From positions 1 to 43,540 of the forward strand of contig CAZZCX010000011.1 of the NCBI GenBank assembly GCA_964653195.1: a stretch of 43,540 nt of DNA. The letters run 5' to 3'. Both the position numbers and the translations under genes were made by a program. Source of the DNA: CAYMDS01 sp964653195 (GTDB lineage Bacteria > Patescibacteriota > Microgenomatia > Levybacterales > UBA12049). Shown piece after piece: positions 37,188 through 43,540 of the stretch. The notes beneath the pieces are model-generated. The model searched no databases. It was not told the origin of the DNA and was given only the letters and a program-made list of their open reading frames with translations. Numbering within the stretch: position 1 is the first letter of the stretch; each line of letters opens with the position of its first letter.

Positions 37188-37241
37188 TTTGTTATAAATG
37201 AAATAATGGGTACTGTTTACATAACCCTATCAAACTAAATC

Positions 37242-37532
37242 ATGGAAAACTTACTCAACGTCAGACAAGCTGCGTTTATATTAAAAGTCCATCCCCTGTC
37301 TGTACGCAGGTATATCCAGCAAAAGAAACTTAAAGCGGTAAAAGTAGGAGGAAACGTCAGAATTAAAGAAAGTGAACTTCTAGAATTCAATAAAGACTAC
37401 TCTCCTACTGTTAGAAATGAAGAAAATACAATCATTCGGACGAAAATAAAACCTGCAGTCTCTTTCTCGACAGACGATCCTTTCTTACGACTTAAAGGCC
37501 GTGGCGCATCACTGACTTTGTCAGAGAAATAA
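37242..37532 (+). CDS. Excisionase/MerR-type HTH protein, possible antitoxin
   Basis: 96 aa. Residues 3-50 form a small winged HTH of the excisionase family (LLNVRQAAFILKVHPLSVRRYIQQKKLKAVKVGGNVRIKESEL). The tail carries DPFLRLKGRG, a form of the 'DPl..l.G.g' ending found on HTH antitoxins of PIN toxins. First gene of a tight three-gene set (30 bp to S23, then 51 bp to the PIN-like gene), so it probably regulates the set. It could also be a plain transcription factor. No phage or integrase genes adjoin it, so true excisionase function is unlikely. Confidence 0.75.
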   Translation: MENLLNVRQAAFILKVHPLSVRRYIQQKKLKAVKVGGNVRIKESELLEFNKDYSPTVRNEENTIIRTKIKPAVSFSTDDPFLRLKGRGASLTLSEK

Positions 37533-37562
37533 AATGTTAGAAATGAGATCTAAGAAATACAC

Positions 37563-37928
37563 ATGAAAAATCAAAAAGAAAATTTTTACCAGAGAACAAT
37601 CACTTTTTCAATCAACATAATTCAACTTAATGACATGGTTCCTAGCAAGAGATCTACTTGGGTCATTTTGGATCAGCTAATTAGAGCCGCAACATCAATT
37701 GGCGCTAATATTACAGAAGCAAAAGCTGCCTCCAGCAAGAGAGATTACATCAATTTTTATACTCATGCTTTAAAAAGCGCAAACGAAACTATCTATTGGC
37801 TAACTCTATTAAAAGAAATTATCAAAGAACCCATTAATGAAATTGACATCTTGCTGGATGAAGCAAAACAATTAGGAAATATAATTGCAGCTAGTGTTAT
37901 AACGATGAAAAAACATAGAGTACTTTAA
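37563..37928 (+). CDS. Four-helix-bundle (S23/23S rRNA-intervening-sequence) protein
   Basis: 121 aa, the usual family length. It shows the conserved pattern FYQRTITFSINIIQL, then LIRAATSIGANITEAKAA, KRDYINFYTHALKSANETIYWL and a C-terminal helix pair ending in EAKQLGNIIAASVITM. The family is named for its occurrence in intervening sequences of 23S rRNA genes, but it is common as a free-standing gene in CPR bacteria and its role is unknown. Here no rRNA is nearby. It sits between an HTH gene and a PIN-like gene, suggesting that it was inserted into, or belongs to, a toxin-antitoxin-like unit. Confidence 0.88.
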   Translation: MKNQKENFYQRTITFSINIIQLNDMVPSKRSTWVILDQLIRAATSIGANITEAKAASSKRDYINFYTHALKSANETIYWLTLLKEIIKEPINEIDILLDEAKQLGNIIAASVITMKKHRVL

Positions 37929-37979
37929 TTTATAATTTTTAATTTGTATTTTTGAGATTTTAGATTTTATTTTTGATAT

Positions 37980-38399
37980 ATGTTAAGTAAAAAAGTTTTT
38001 CTTGCACCATCATCATTTCTGGCTTTTATAGACAGAGCACACCCCATGCACGAACAGGCAGCTGCGTTTTTTCGCTACTTCGGGCAGGAAAGTTATCAGC
38101 TTTATACAGACTACCCGACAATTGTTGAAGTATACAGAGTGATTTATACGACTATCAGTCCGTCTCTAGCTCGCGATTTTCTAAGGACCATGAGCATAAG
38201 CGCTATGAACGTTATATATCCTGAGGATATAGATGCAAAAGGAGCGCTTAAGGCATTGAATACTTACCAGTCAACTGACCTGACTTACAATAACGCCCTT
38301 ATGTCTGTTCTTGCTTATAAAAGAAATATTCAATCCATCTGCACCTTTGAATACCTCCATCCCCTATTTGGCCTTACTACATTCTACTTGCCTATCTAA
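37980..38399 (+). CDS. PIN-like domain protein with altered active site
   Basis: 139 aa with PIN-domain layout: first strand and helix KVFLAPSSFLAFIDRAHPMHEQAAAFF, a middle helix TDYPTIVEVYRVI, then DLTYNNALMSVLAYKRNIQSICTFE. In PIN nucleases the first strand ends in Asp (V-D-T-S), the middle helix has Glu, and the last part has two Asp. Here the first Asp is Ala/Pro, the Glu is kept, and the later Asp positions appear as Asn (TYNN) and Glu (TFEY). The nuclease is therefore probably weak or dead, or binds something else. It follows the S23 gene by 51 bp; a hairpin repeat directly after the stop may end transcription. Confidence 0.65.
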   Translation: MLSKKVFLAPSSFLAFIDRAHPMHEQAAAFFRYFGQESYQLYTDYPTIVEVYRVIYTTISPSLARDFLRTMSISAMNVIYPEDIDAKGALKALNTYQSTDLTYNNALMSVLAYKRNIQSICTFEYLHPLFGLTTFYLPI

Positions 38400-38402
38400 A
38401 AC

Positions 38403-38428
38403 TGTCATCCTGAACTTGATTCAGGATC
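38403..38428 (+). repeat. Partial palindromic repeat, possible terminator
   Basis: TGTCATCCTGAACTTGATTCAGGATC matches the left half of the 7785-7855 element with compensating changes in the stem (ATCCTGAA/TTCAGGAT). It lies 3 bp after the PIN-like stop and is followed by TTATTT, so it may serve as a transcription terminator. Confidence 0.65.
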
Positions 38429-38530
38429 TTATTTAAAGAAATCCTAAATCCTAATATCTAAACTCTAAATAATTTCAAATTATCAAAACTTAAAAACAGT
38501 CATTTGAATATATACCTACTTACAAATTTT

Positions 38531-39403
38531 TCATCTAAATAACTTACTTCTCGCAAGCTGTATAAGATCATTTAATGAAATAGCGAATAAAATCAAAATA
38601 CTTCCTAGAATAAATTGTAAAGTAATAACTTCATTAAATATTAATATCCCCATTATTGCTGCGAAAATTACCTCAAGTAGTCCAATTAAAGCACCCACAC
38701 TTGGATCCAAGTATTTAAACCCTGCAACTACTGTTAAATTCGCTATTAAGTAGCTAACAGCATAAGCAAATTGAGCAAACCAAGGCAAAATACTATCTAC
38801 CTGAGGCATAGGTTCTCCGCTAAAAAAACTTAACAAAGGATTAAATATAATCATTGCAACTATATAACCTGTAACTATTTGTACTTCAGAATATTCACCA
38901 GATAACTTTTTTGAAAAAACCACAGCAGCAGACCCCATTATTCCAGCGACAAACGCGGCAAATGCTGCTACTATCTGATCCGGCTGAATTTCAAATCTAT
39001 AAATGACACTTAAACCGATAAACGCAATTATTAAAGCCAATTTCTTCACAAGATTTATTTCTTCCTTAAAGAAAACTGCACCTAAGATATAGGCGCCCAG
39101 GGTTAAACCTGAATAGAAGAGTAAAGTCGCGCTACCTACTGTCAAATGTTCAAATCCAAAATAATAAGGAGCCTGATTCAATCCTCCAACTGATGCAATT
39201 ATAAAAAACCATATGTAGTCTCTTTTATTAATTTTCTTAAAAGTTTTACTTACAAATGCATACGGTATGATAAAACTTAGCAATATAATTGCTTTCACAG
39301 TTGCCTGGTTATATTCACCAAATGTTCCCAACATCAGCTTTGACCAAATACCATATGTCGCAAAAAATAGCGCTGAAACTGTTACCAGGGAGGCACCTTT
39401 CAT
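38531..39403 (-). CDS. EamA/DMT-family transporter
   Basis: 290 aa with about ten membrane helices arranged as two EamA repeats. The first half carries an LNQAPYYFGFEHLTVGSATLLFYS segment and the second a VAGFKYLDPSVGALIGLLEVIFAAIMG segment, the typical last part of each repeat in drug/metabolite exporters. Substrate is unknown; many relatives move amino acids or nucleotide-like compounds. It starts at ATG 39403 without a Shine-Dalgarno and with a TATAAT placed so that the message would be leaderless. It is divergent from the TrmB-type regulator, which may control it. Confidence 0.88.
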   Translation of the reverse strand: MKGASLVTVSALFFATYGIWSKLMLGTFGEYNQATVKAIILLSFIIPYAFVSKTFKKINKRDYIWFFIIASVGGLNQAPYYFGFEHLTVGSATLLFYSGLTLGAYILGAVFFKEEINLVKKLALIIAFIGLSVIYRFEIQPDQIVAAFAAFVAGIMGSAAVVFSKKLSGEYSEVQIVTGYIVAMIIFNPLLSFFSGEPMPQVDSILPWFAQFAYAVSYLIANLTVVAGFKYLDPSVGALIGLLEVIFAAIMGILIFNEVITLQFILGSILILFAISLNDLIQLARSKLFR

Positions 39404-39407
39404 AAAT

Positions 39408-39436
39408 TTGAATTATATGCCTTTTATGGATATAAT
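39408..39436 (+). promoter_or_regulatory. Promoter of the TrmB-type regulator
   Basis: TTGAAT (39408-39413), a 17 bp spacer and a perfect TATAAT (39431-39436). RNA would start near 39443, with AAGGAG (39454-39459) ahead of ATG 39471. This decides the start codon. Confidence 0.7.
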
Positions 39437-39439
39437 CAA
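39413..39439 (-). promoter_or_regulatory. Overlapping promoter of the EamA gene (leaderless)
   Basis: On the minus strand TTGATT (39439-39434), a 15 bp spacer and TATAAT (39418-39413). The start would be near 39406, about 3 nt before ATG 39403. The spacer is short. It overlaps the divergent promoter, so only one could be occupied at a time. Confidence 0.5.
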
Positions 39440-39470
39440 TCTGATGTCCGGACAAGGAGACACATTATAC

Positions 39471-40262
39471 ATGCTCAAACCGTATGGTTTGTCTGAAGAT
39501 GAAGGCAGAATTTATCTTTACCTATTAAAATATGGTTACTCTTCTGTCTTGAATATCAGCAGAGCTTTAAAAATCGGCAGAACGAGGTCTTATCGATTAC
39601 TTGAAAAACTCAAAATACTCCAACTTGTGGATACTAAACTGGATGATCGAGGAATGAAATTTGGTGCTTCTGATCCTTCAAAACTCAAACAAATCATATC
39701 ACTTAAAGAAAATGAGATTTCTCGCTTAAAAAGTGATCTTCCTGATGTTCTAAATCAACTAAAGCAGATTAATATATCAACGCAATCTAACTCAAAAGTA
39801 TTATATTACACAGGTATTGAAGGACTAAAACAGGTAACATTTAATTTAACAAAAGCAGAAAAACTAATAAGAGTATTTGAGGTAGATCATTTGGCAAATT
39901 TTCTACCTGAAGATTTCTCCGAAATGATAAGAAACAAATTAGTTGAAAGTAAAATAAAAACTCACGATCTAACTAATAAAACATCATTCCCGGACTTTAC
40001 CAAAGTTTCTGAGATGATAAAATCTTATTCAGAATTCAGACACATCCCGAAAGTTAAACTTTCGATAGATTTTGAAATTTTAATTTATAACGATGTTTAC
40101 GCGACTTATACGTATAAAGATGATGACATATTCTGTGTCGAAATTTATAATCAGCAATTAGCAGCGATGCAGAAACAAATCTTCGATTTCATCTGGTCAC
40201 AGGCATCTGAAATGATATTTACTTCTCCATATGGTTCATCAAAATTGAAATCTTCTGCATAA
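39471..40262 (+). CDS. TrmB-type transcriptional regulator
   Basis: 263 aa from ATG 39471. The frame is open back to 39267, but that overlaps the EamA gene, and a promoter and AAGGAG lie between. Residues 1-80 are a winged helix of the TrmB type (LKPYGLSEDEGRIYLYLLKYG...ISRALKIGRTRSYRLLEKLKILQLV). A short coiled coil (ISLKENEISRLKSDLPDVLNQL) and an effector-like domain of about 150 residues follow (YYTGIEGLKQVTFNLTKAEK...). Family members sense sugars or other ligands and regulate nearby transport genes, so the divergent EamA transporter is the likely target. Confidence 0.82.
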   Translation: MLKPYGLSEDEGRIYLYLLKYGYSSVLNISRALKIGRTRSYRLLEKLKILQLVDTKLDDRGMKFGASDPSKLKQIISLKENEISRLKSDLPDVLNQLKQINISTQSNSKVLYYTGIEGLKQVTFNLTKAEKLIRVFEVDHLANFLPEDFSEMIRNKLVESKIKTHDLTNKTSFPDFTKVSEMIKSYSEFRHIPKVKLSIDFEILIYNDVYATYTYKDDDIFCVEIYNQQLAAMQKQIFDFIWSQASEMIFTSPYGSSKLKSSA

Positions 40263-40280
40263 TACTAACTAGTGAGATTT

Positions 40281-40308
40281 TGCATTAATTAGCAGAATGC
40301 ATTTTTTA
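40281..40308 (+). terminator. Possible terminator after the regulator gene
   Basis: TGCATT (40281-40286), a 9 nt loop, AATGCA (40296-40301), then TTTTTTATTTTTTT. The stem is only 6 bp and AT-rich, but the T-run is good and it lies 19 bp after the stop. Confidence 0.45.
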
Positions 40309-40352
40309 TTTTTTTAAATTGTATATTTGAGATTTTATTTTTGATTTTTTAT

Positions 40353-41933
40353 TTATTCTACTTTGCATGTACTTCCCTTACATGTTTTAAGAAATACCAA
40401 TCTGCTCTTAAGTCCTTTAATTAAATCTTGATCAACACTATCTTTATTTGATTTATTTAAGATGTTATTCAATTGATTTGGGTCTTTTTTCAAATCATAT
40501 AATTCATACTCTTTCTTAACTATCGTATCCCACTCGATATACAGAAAGTCTTCTGTCCTCAAAGCTGTATATGAGGGCACGTCAATAAAATCCGTCACGA
40601 AATCCAAAATCCAAGGATAGCCATTGAATTCACTTGCTAAGCCCCCTATCTTATGCTGTACAAGAAAATCTTTTCGCCACTTAACATTATCTTCATCAAA
40701 TAAAAACGAAGTGAGTGACATACCATCTATTTTTGAAGGTAGACTTACCTCTGCAAGTTCCAGAATAGTAGGTGCAAGATCGATTGTTAAAGCGAAGTGA
40801 TACTCTGATGCTTTTTTTATTCCAGGACCTGATATAACCAATGGCACTCTCAGTGATTCTTCGTAAGGCGCCATCTTCTGAATCAACTTATGCGATCCGT
40901 TATTATATCCATTATCTGAAGTAAAAATTATATATGTATTTCCCAGTTCCCCTGTTTCATGCAGACTTGATATCACTGATGCAACCATTTCATCCACTGC
41001 ATAAAGTGAACCCATTCTCTGACGATAATCCCAATCTGTTGTATATAAAAAAAGTGAGCGAGTAAATTGGGAAGACTTTAGCCACTCTGGTTTATCTGAC
41101 AAATCTTCTTCGTTGTAATTTGCAGTTTCTGGCAAGTCAGCAAATCTATACGGATGATTCCTGTGCCTTGGTGCTTCAGGTAGCGGATAGTGAGGTGCAG
41201 TCGGAGCCAAAGACAGTAAGAAAGGCACGTCATCCTCTATGTCTGCCTCAATTATAGAATTAACTGCTTTTTTCGTTATAACATCTGTCAGATAATCTTC
41301 TGGCTTGCTGCCATAAGTCACTATTTTCCCATTTTCATTGAAAGTATAATTATAGCCGGTATAGATTGCTCTTCCCACACCACCTTGCCAATCAGTCCAG
41401 CCAGGTGGAATATGAGTCGGTTTATCCTCGATCCCGTTTAGATATTTTCCAATATGAGTAGTTTTATATCCGGCATTTTTTAGGTACACAGCAATTGTCT
41501 CATCTTCGTTCCCATTTTTATAAAACATCTGCCATCCACCCTCTTTACCATCATTATTGAAAACCCCTGTATTATGAGAATATTTCCCTGTTAGTAAACT
41601 CGCACGAGCAGGACAACACAATGGATTCGGTGAGAAAGAATTCGCGAAAGTCATTCCACGTTCTTTTATTAGTTTTTTTGTAGCAGGCATCGCATCCCAA
41701 AAAGGCGTCAAAGTATCATCCAAATCATCAAGTAATATTATGACAATATTCGGCTTCTCTACCCTTTCTAATTTATTAACTTGTGGGATATCGGGTATAT
41801 AAGCTGTCGGAAAGGGTATAAAATTCAGATAAAATATTCTTGCTGCAAATATCAAAACTAACACCATTAAGATTTGAAATAACGGCTTTCTATAAAACCT
41901 AGGAGGATTTCTGCTTTGCAATTTCTTCTTCAT
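40353..41933 (-). CDS. Membrane-anchored sulfatase
   Basis: 526 aa. An N-terminal membrane anchor (about 18-36) places the enzyme outside. The alkaline-phosphatase-fold sulfatase domain starts at PNIVIILLDDLDD (metal-binding Asp pair near 69-70). The formylglycine motif C-x-P-x-R is CCPAR (Cys106), followed by the family LLTGKYSHNTGV. Further metal or substrate residues lie in HIGKYLNG and the late TSDNGYNNGSHK. It resembles N-acetylglucosamine-6-sulfatase/arylsulfatase type S1 enzymes and would remove sulfate esters, perhaps from host or environmental polysaccharide. It needs a formylglycine-generating or radical-SAM maturase, not seen here. No Shine-Dalgarno. Confidence 0.9.
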   Translation of the reverse strand: MKKKLQSRNPPRFYRKPLFQILMVLVLIFAARIFYLNFIPFPTAYIPDIPQVNKLERVEKPNIVIILLDDLDDTLTPFWDAMPATKKLIKERGMTFANSFSPNPLCCPARASLLTGKYSHNTGVFNNDGKEGGWQMFYKNGNEDETIAVYLKNAGYKTTHIGKYLNGIEDKPTHIPPGWTDWQGGVGRAIYTGYNYTFNENGKIVTYGSKPEDYLTDVITKKAVNSIIEADIEDDVPFLLSLAPTAPHYPLPEAPRHRNHPYRFADLPETANYNEEDLSDKPEWLKSSQFTRSLFLYTTDWDYRQRMGSLYAVDEMVASVISSLHETGELGNTYIIFTSDNGYNNGSHKLIQKMAPYEESLRVPLVISGPGIKKASEYHFALTIDLAPTILELAEVSLPSKIDGMSLTSFLFDEDNVKWRKDFLVQHKIGGLASEFNGYPWILDFVTDFIDVPSYTALRTEDFLYIEWDTIVKKEYELYDLKKDPNQLNNILNKSNKDSVDQDLIKGLKSRLVFLKTCKGSTCKVE

Positions 41934-42001
41934 AAGCAGGATAAAATATGTAGACGGGTTTGATCCAGCTCAAGCTTTAACACTGAGTGAAATAGAATAT
42001 G

Positions 42002-42074
42002 TGGACCGTATCGGGCTCGAACCGACCACCTTTCGCATGCCATGCGAACGCTCTACCAACTGAGCTAACGGCCC
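42002..42074 (-). tRNA. tRNA-Ala (anticodon GGC)
   Basis: 73 nt folding into a full cloverleaf: acceptor GGGCCGT/ACGGTCC, D-arm GCTC-AGTTGGTA-GAGC, anticodon arm TTCGC-ATGGCAT-GCGAA, T-arm GTCGG-TTCGAGC-CCGAT, discriminator A. The G3-U70 pair, the main alanine identity element, is present. The loop reads AT-GGC-AT, so the anticodon is GGC for the codon GCC. CCA is not encoded. Confidence 0.95.
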
Positions 42075-42147
42075 TGGAAATGTATTATATAACGTTTATA
42101 TTGCAAAAGTCAGCTGTACGATCATTTTCTCCCTTATAAATTTATTT

Positions 42148-43437
42148 TTACGAAATAACAAGTTTGTCTTTAACGTGTTGATGTAACAACTTTTTAAGTA
42201 AATCATTATACTCATTATCCATAAACGTATACCCTAATTTCTCACCATTCATTTTCTCAATTATAATTTTATAAGGCTTCAGCGTGATTAACTTTATATC
42301 ACTATATAACACATCATTTGTCGCAAACTTTAATAAATCATTTAGCGAATTTGACTGCAATAGCTCCATGCCTTTTTGCCTAAGCTCGCCTCTATTATAA
42401 AAGAAGTTGTTTGTGACATAGTCTACTTCACCAACTACTTTATTCCCACCTGAAATAGGTATCTGTATCAAAATAATTCTTAAATTCGTAATAAACATAG
42501 TGTTCTCAGGAAAATAGGTTTTTCCTGTTCCCAGAAAAGAGGAGCTAAATGGTTTTAGAAAATCACCTAACCCTGTCGCAACTTTTAATACACCAAATAC
42601 CGAACCTGCGAGCTGCTCTCCTTGGTGTTCTTTTATAGGATGACTTATAACCCGTGGATCAACTTTCTGATAATCAAAAGATACATTTGTAATCCTTTTC
42701 AGTTCGATAATTGAAATAATGAAAAAAATAAATGAAATGCAACAAAAAATTAAAAGTATATGGGAAGGCAGACCGATTAAAAATAACACCAATAAAATAA
42801 GACTCATCGCTGAAATCATATAAATTAACGTAAGTCTCTGTTCGAGTAATTGATATTCAAGATTAATCTTCGCCAAATCTTCGTATTTTTGTAATTTTTT
42901 TATCCGACTATATCGATAAAACATCACCAAAATATGTAAAATCACGAAAAATATTGAAATTGAAACGAAGATGCCTATAAATTCTATTGGAAACGGTATA
43001 TATTGGGATACAAAAATCATCAAATCACGATAAAAAAATATATATACAAGCGCGATATTTGAAATCCTTACTGTAAGCGAGAAAATATACTTAATTAGCT
43101 CAAAATACTCATTTGTCATTAATATCTTCCAATAACTTCGTGCATTATCCTTAGTATCAATGGCATATATAGCTTTAAGTTCTCTTAACTTAATAAAGCT
43201 TACGGTAATTGTTATAAATAATTGTGAAAAAATTAAAAGAACGATCAATGAAATGGGAAGTTTAAAATTAAAAAGAATAAACGAGAGTAAAAGGAGAATT
43301 AATAAATTTTTTATTATTGTCACAAAACCGAAACCTTCTTTTAGAAGTTCACTTTTCTTTATCAAATCAGACAAAGTAGATTCTTTTGAGAATGGATTTG
43401 GAATTGTATTTATTAATACATTCTTTAGACGGGACAT
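42148..43437 (-). CDS. Multi-pass membrane protein with C-terminal PH-like domain, unknown
   Basis: 429 aa. About six to eight hydrophobic segments lie in residues 35-250, in pairs separated by charged loops (SFIKLRELKAIYAIDTKDNARS; YRYSRIKKLQKYEDLAKINLEYQLLEQRL). The soluble C-terminus (about 270-429) begins with KTYFPENTMFITNLRIILIQIPI and ends in VLYSDIKLITLKPYKIIIEKMNGEKLGYTF, a strand pattern like bacterial PH domains ('vTn.Rvi......i.y.dI..i.......i.i...dG'). The PH-like call is tentative. A weak AAGAG 8 nt before the ATG supports the start. The 100 bp upstream to the window edge show no gene. Function unknown. Confidence 0.65.
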   Translation of the reverse strand: MSRLKNVLINTIPNPFSKESTLSDLIKKSELLKEGFGFVTIIKNLLILLLLSFILFNFKLPISLIVLLIFSQLFITITVSFIKLRELKAIYAIDTKDNARSYWKILMTNEYFELIKYIFSLTVRISNIALVYIFFYRDLMIFVSQYIPFPIEFIGIFVSISIFFVILHILVMFYRYSRIKKLQKYEDLAKINLEYQLLEQRLTLIYMISAMSLILLVLFLIGLPSHILLIFCCISFIFFIISIIELKRITNVSFDYQKVDPRVISHPIKEHQGEQLAGSVFGVLKVATGLGDFLKPFSSSFLGTGKTYFPENTMFITNLRIILIQIPISGGNKVVGEVDYVTNNFFYNRGELRQKGMELLQSNSLNDLLKFATNDVLYSDIKLITLKPYKIIIEKMNGEKLGYTFMDNEYNDLLKKLLHQHVKDKLVIS

Positions 43438-43540
43438 ATAATTCGCTCTTTATTAAGTCTACCGAAGTTTGCTGTAAATATCTATCAATTTAATTTAAAA
43501 AACTAATTTAGAGGTATTAGAACTATATGTAATTAATTAT

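Noticed and set aside
37563..37928. An rRNA-linked intervening sequence, from the S23 protein
   Set aside because: No rRNA sequence is present in the window; free-standing S23 genes are common.
39267..39470. N-terminal extension of the TrmB-type regulator
   Set aside because: It overlaps the divergent EamA gene and contains the regulator's own promoter; family similarity starts at the ATG at 39471.
1..43540. Alternative genetic code (UGA as glycine), as in some CPR lineages
   Set aside because: TGA ends genes at expected places (delta at 15480, the LamG protein at 31235) and no in-frame TGA was met in conserved domains.

Overview
The window most likely comes from a Candidate Phyla Radiation (Patescibacteria) genome, possibly of the Microgenomates type. 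This is inferred from content, not from a marker gene. The DNA is AT-rich, TGA is read as stop, and many genes lack a Shine-Dalgarno sequence. Giant surface-fibre proteins, DUF2341/LamG proteins, an O-antigen-ligase/TPR protein and a four-helix-bundle (S23) protein sit together. A 100-N gap shows this is a draft, probably metagenomic, assembly.

Layout. 1-1636 (-): edge-truncated membrane glycosyltransferase with a duplicated helix-turn-helix N-terminus. 1637-3651: a 2 kb gene desert. 3652-8283 (+): fibre protein 1, with two recombinase-type core-binding domains, membrane segments, a fibre and an internal S74 auto-protease/chaperone. 8411-17526 (-): a long run of co-oriented genes holding an F1-like ATPase cluster (c-like, b, delta, alpha, gamma, beta, epsilon), then a degenerate Fic/winged-helix protein and three small, mostly membrane, unknown proteins. 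17527-18213: intergenic region shared by the ATPase cluster and fibre protein 2, with two inverted repeats built from the same half-site. 18214-24575 (+): fibre protein 2, with a MerR-type HTH, one membrane segment and a repetitive fibre containing the gap. 24681-31235 (+): DUF2341/LamG giant. 31239-33995 (-): secreted dockerin-like/beta-helix protein. 34086-36233 (+): O-antigen-ligase-like protein with TPR. 36842-38399: small zinc-site protein, then HTH, S23 and PIN-like genes. 38531-40262: divergent EamA transporter and TrmB-type regulator. 40353-41933 (-): membrane-anchored sulfatase. 42002-42074 (-): tRNA-Ala(GGC). 42148-43437 (-): multi-pass membrane protein.

How it may fit together. The ATPase cluster keeps the catalytic F1 residues and b, delta, gamma and epsilon, but has no a subunit here. 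Its c-like hairpin lacks the ion-binding carboxylate and carries an exported N-terminal domain that resembles a domain in the neighbouring fibre protein 2. The two are divergently transcribed around shared operator-like repeats. I infer a possible F1-like ATPase whose membrane ring is coupled to surface fibres rather than to proton flow. This is a hypothesis. The domain similarity, gene order and missing residue are visible in the sequence; the function is not.

A second theme is DNA-binding-type domains at the cytoplasmic end of membrane or surface proteins: the GT2, fibre 1 and fibre 2. A third is a family of TGTC...GACA palindromic repeats, one of which is inserted in frame inside fibre protein 1.
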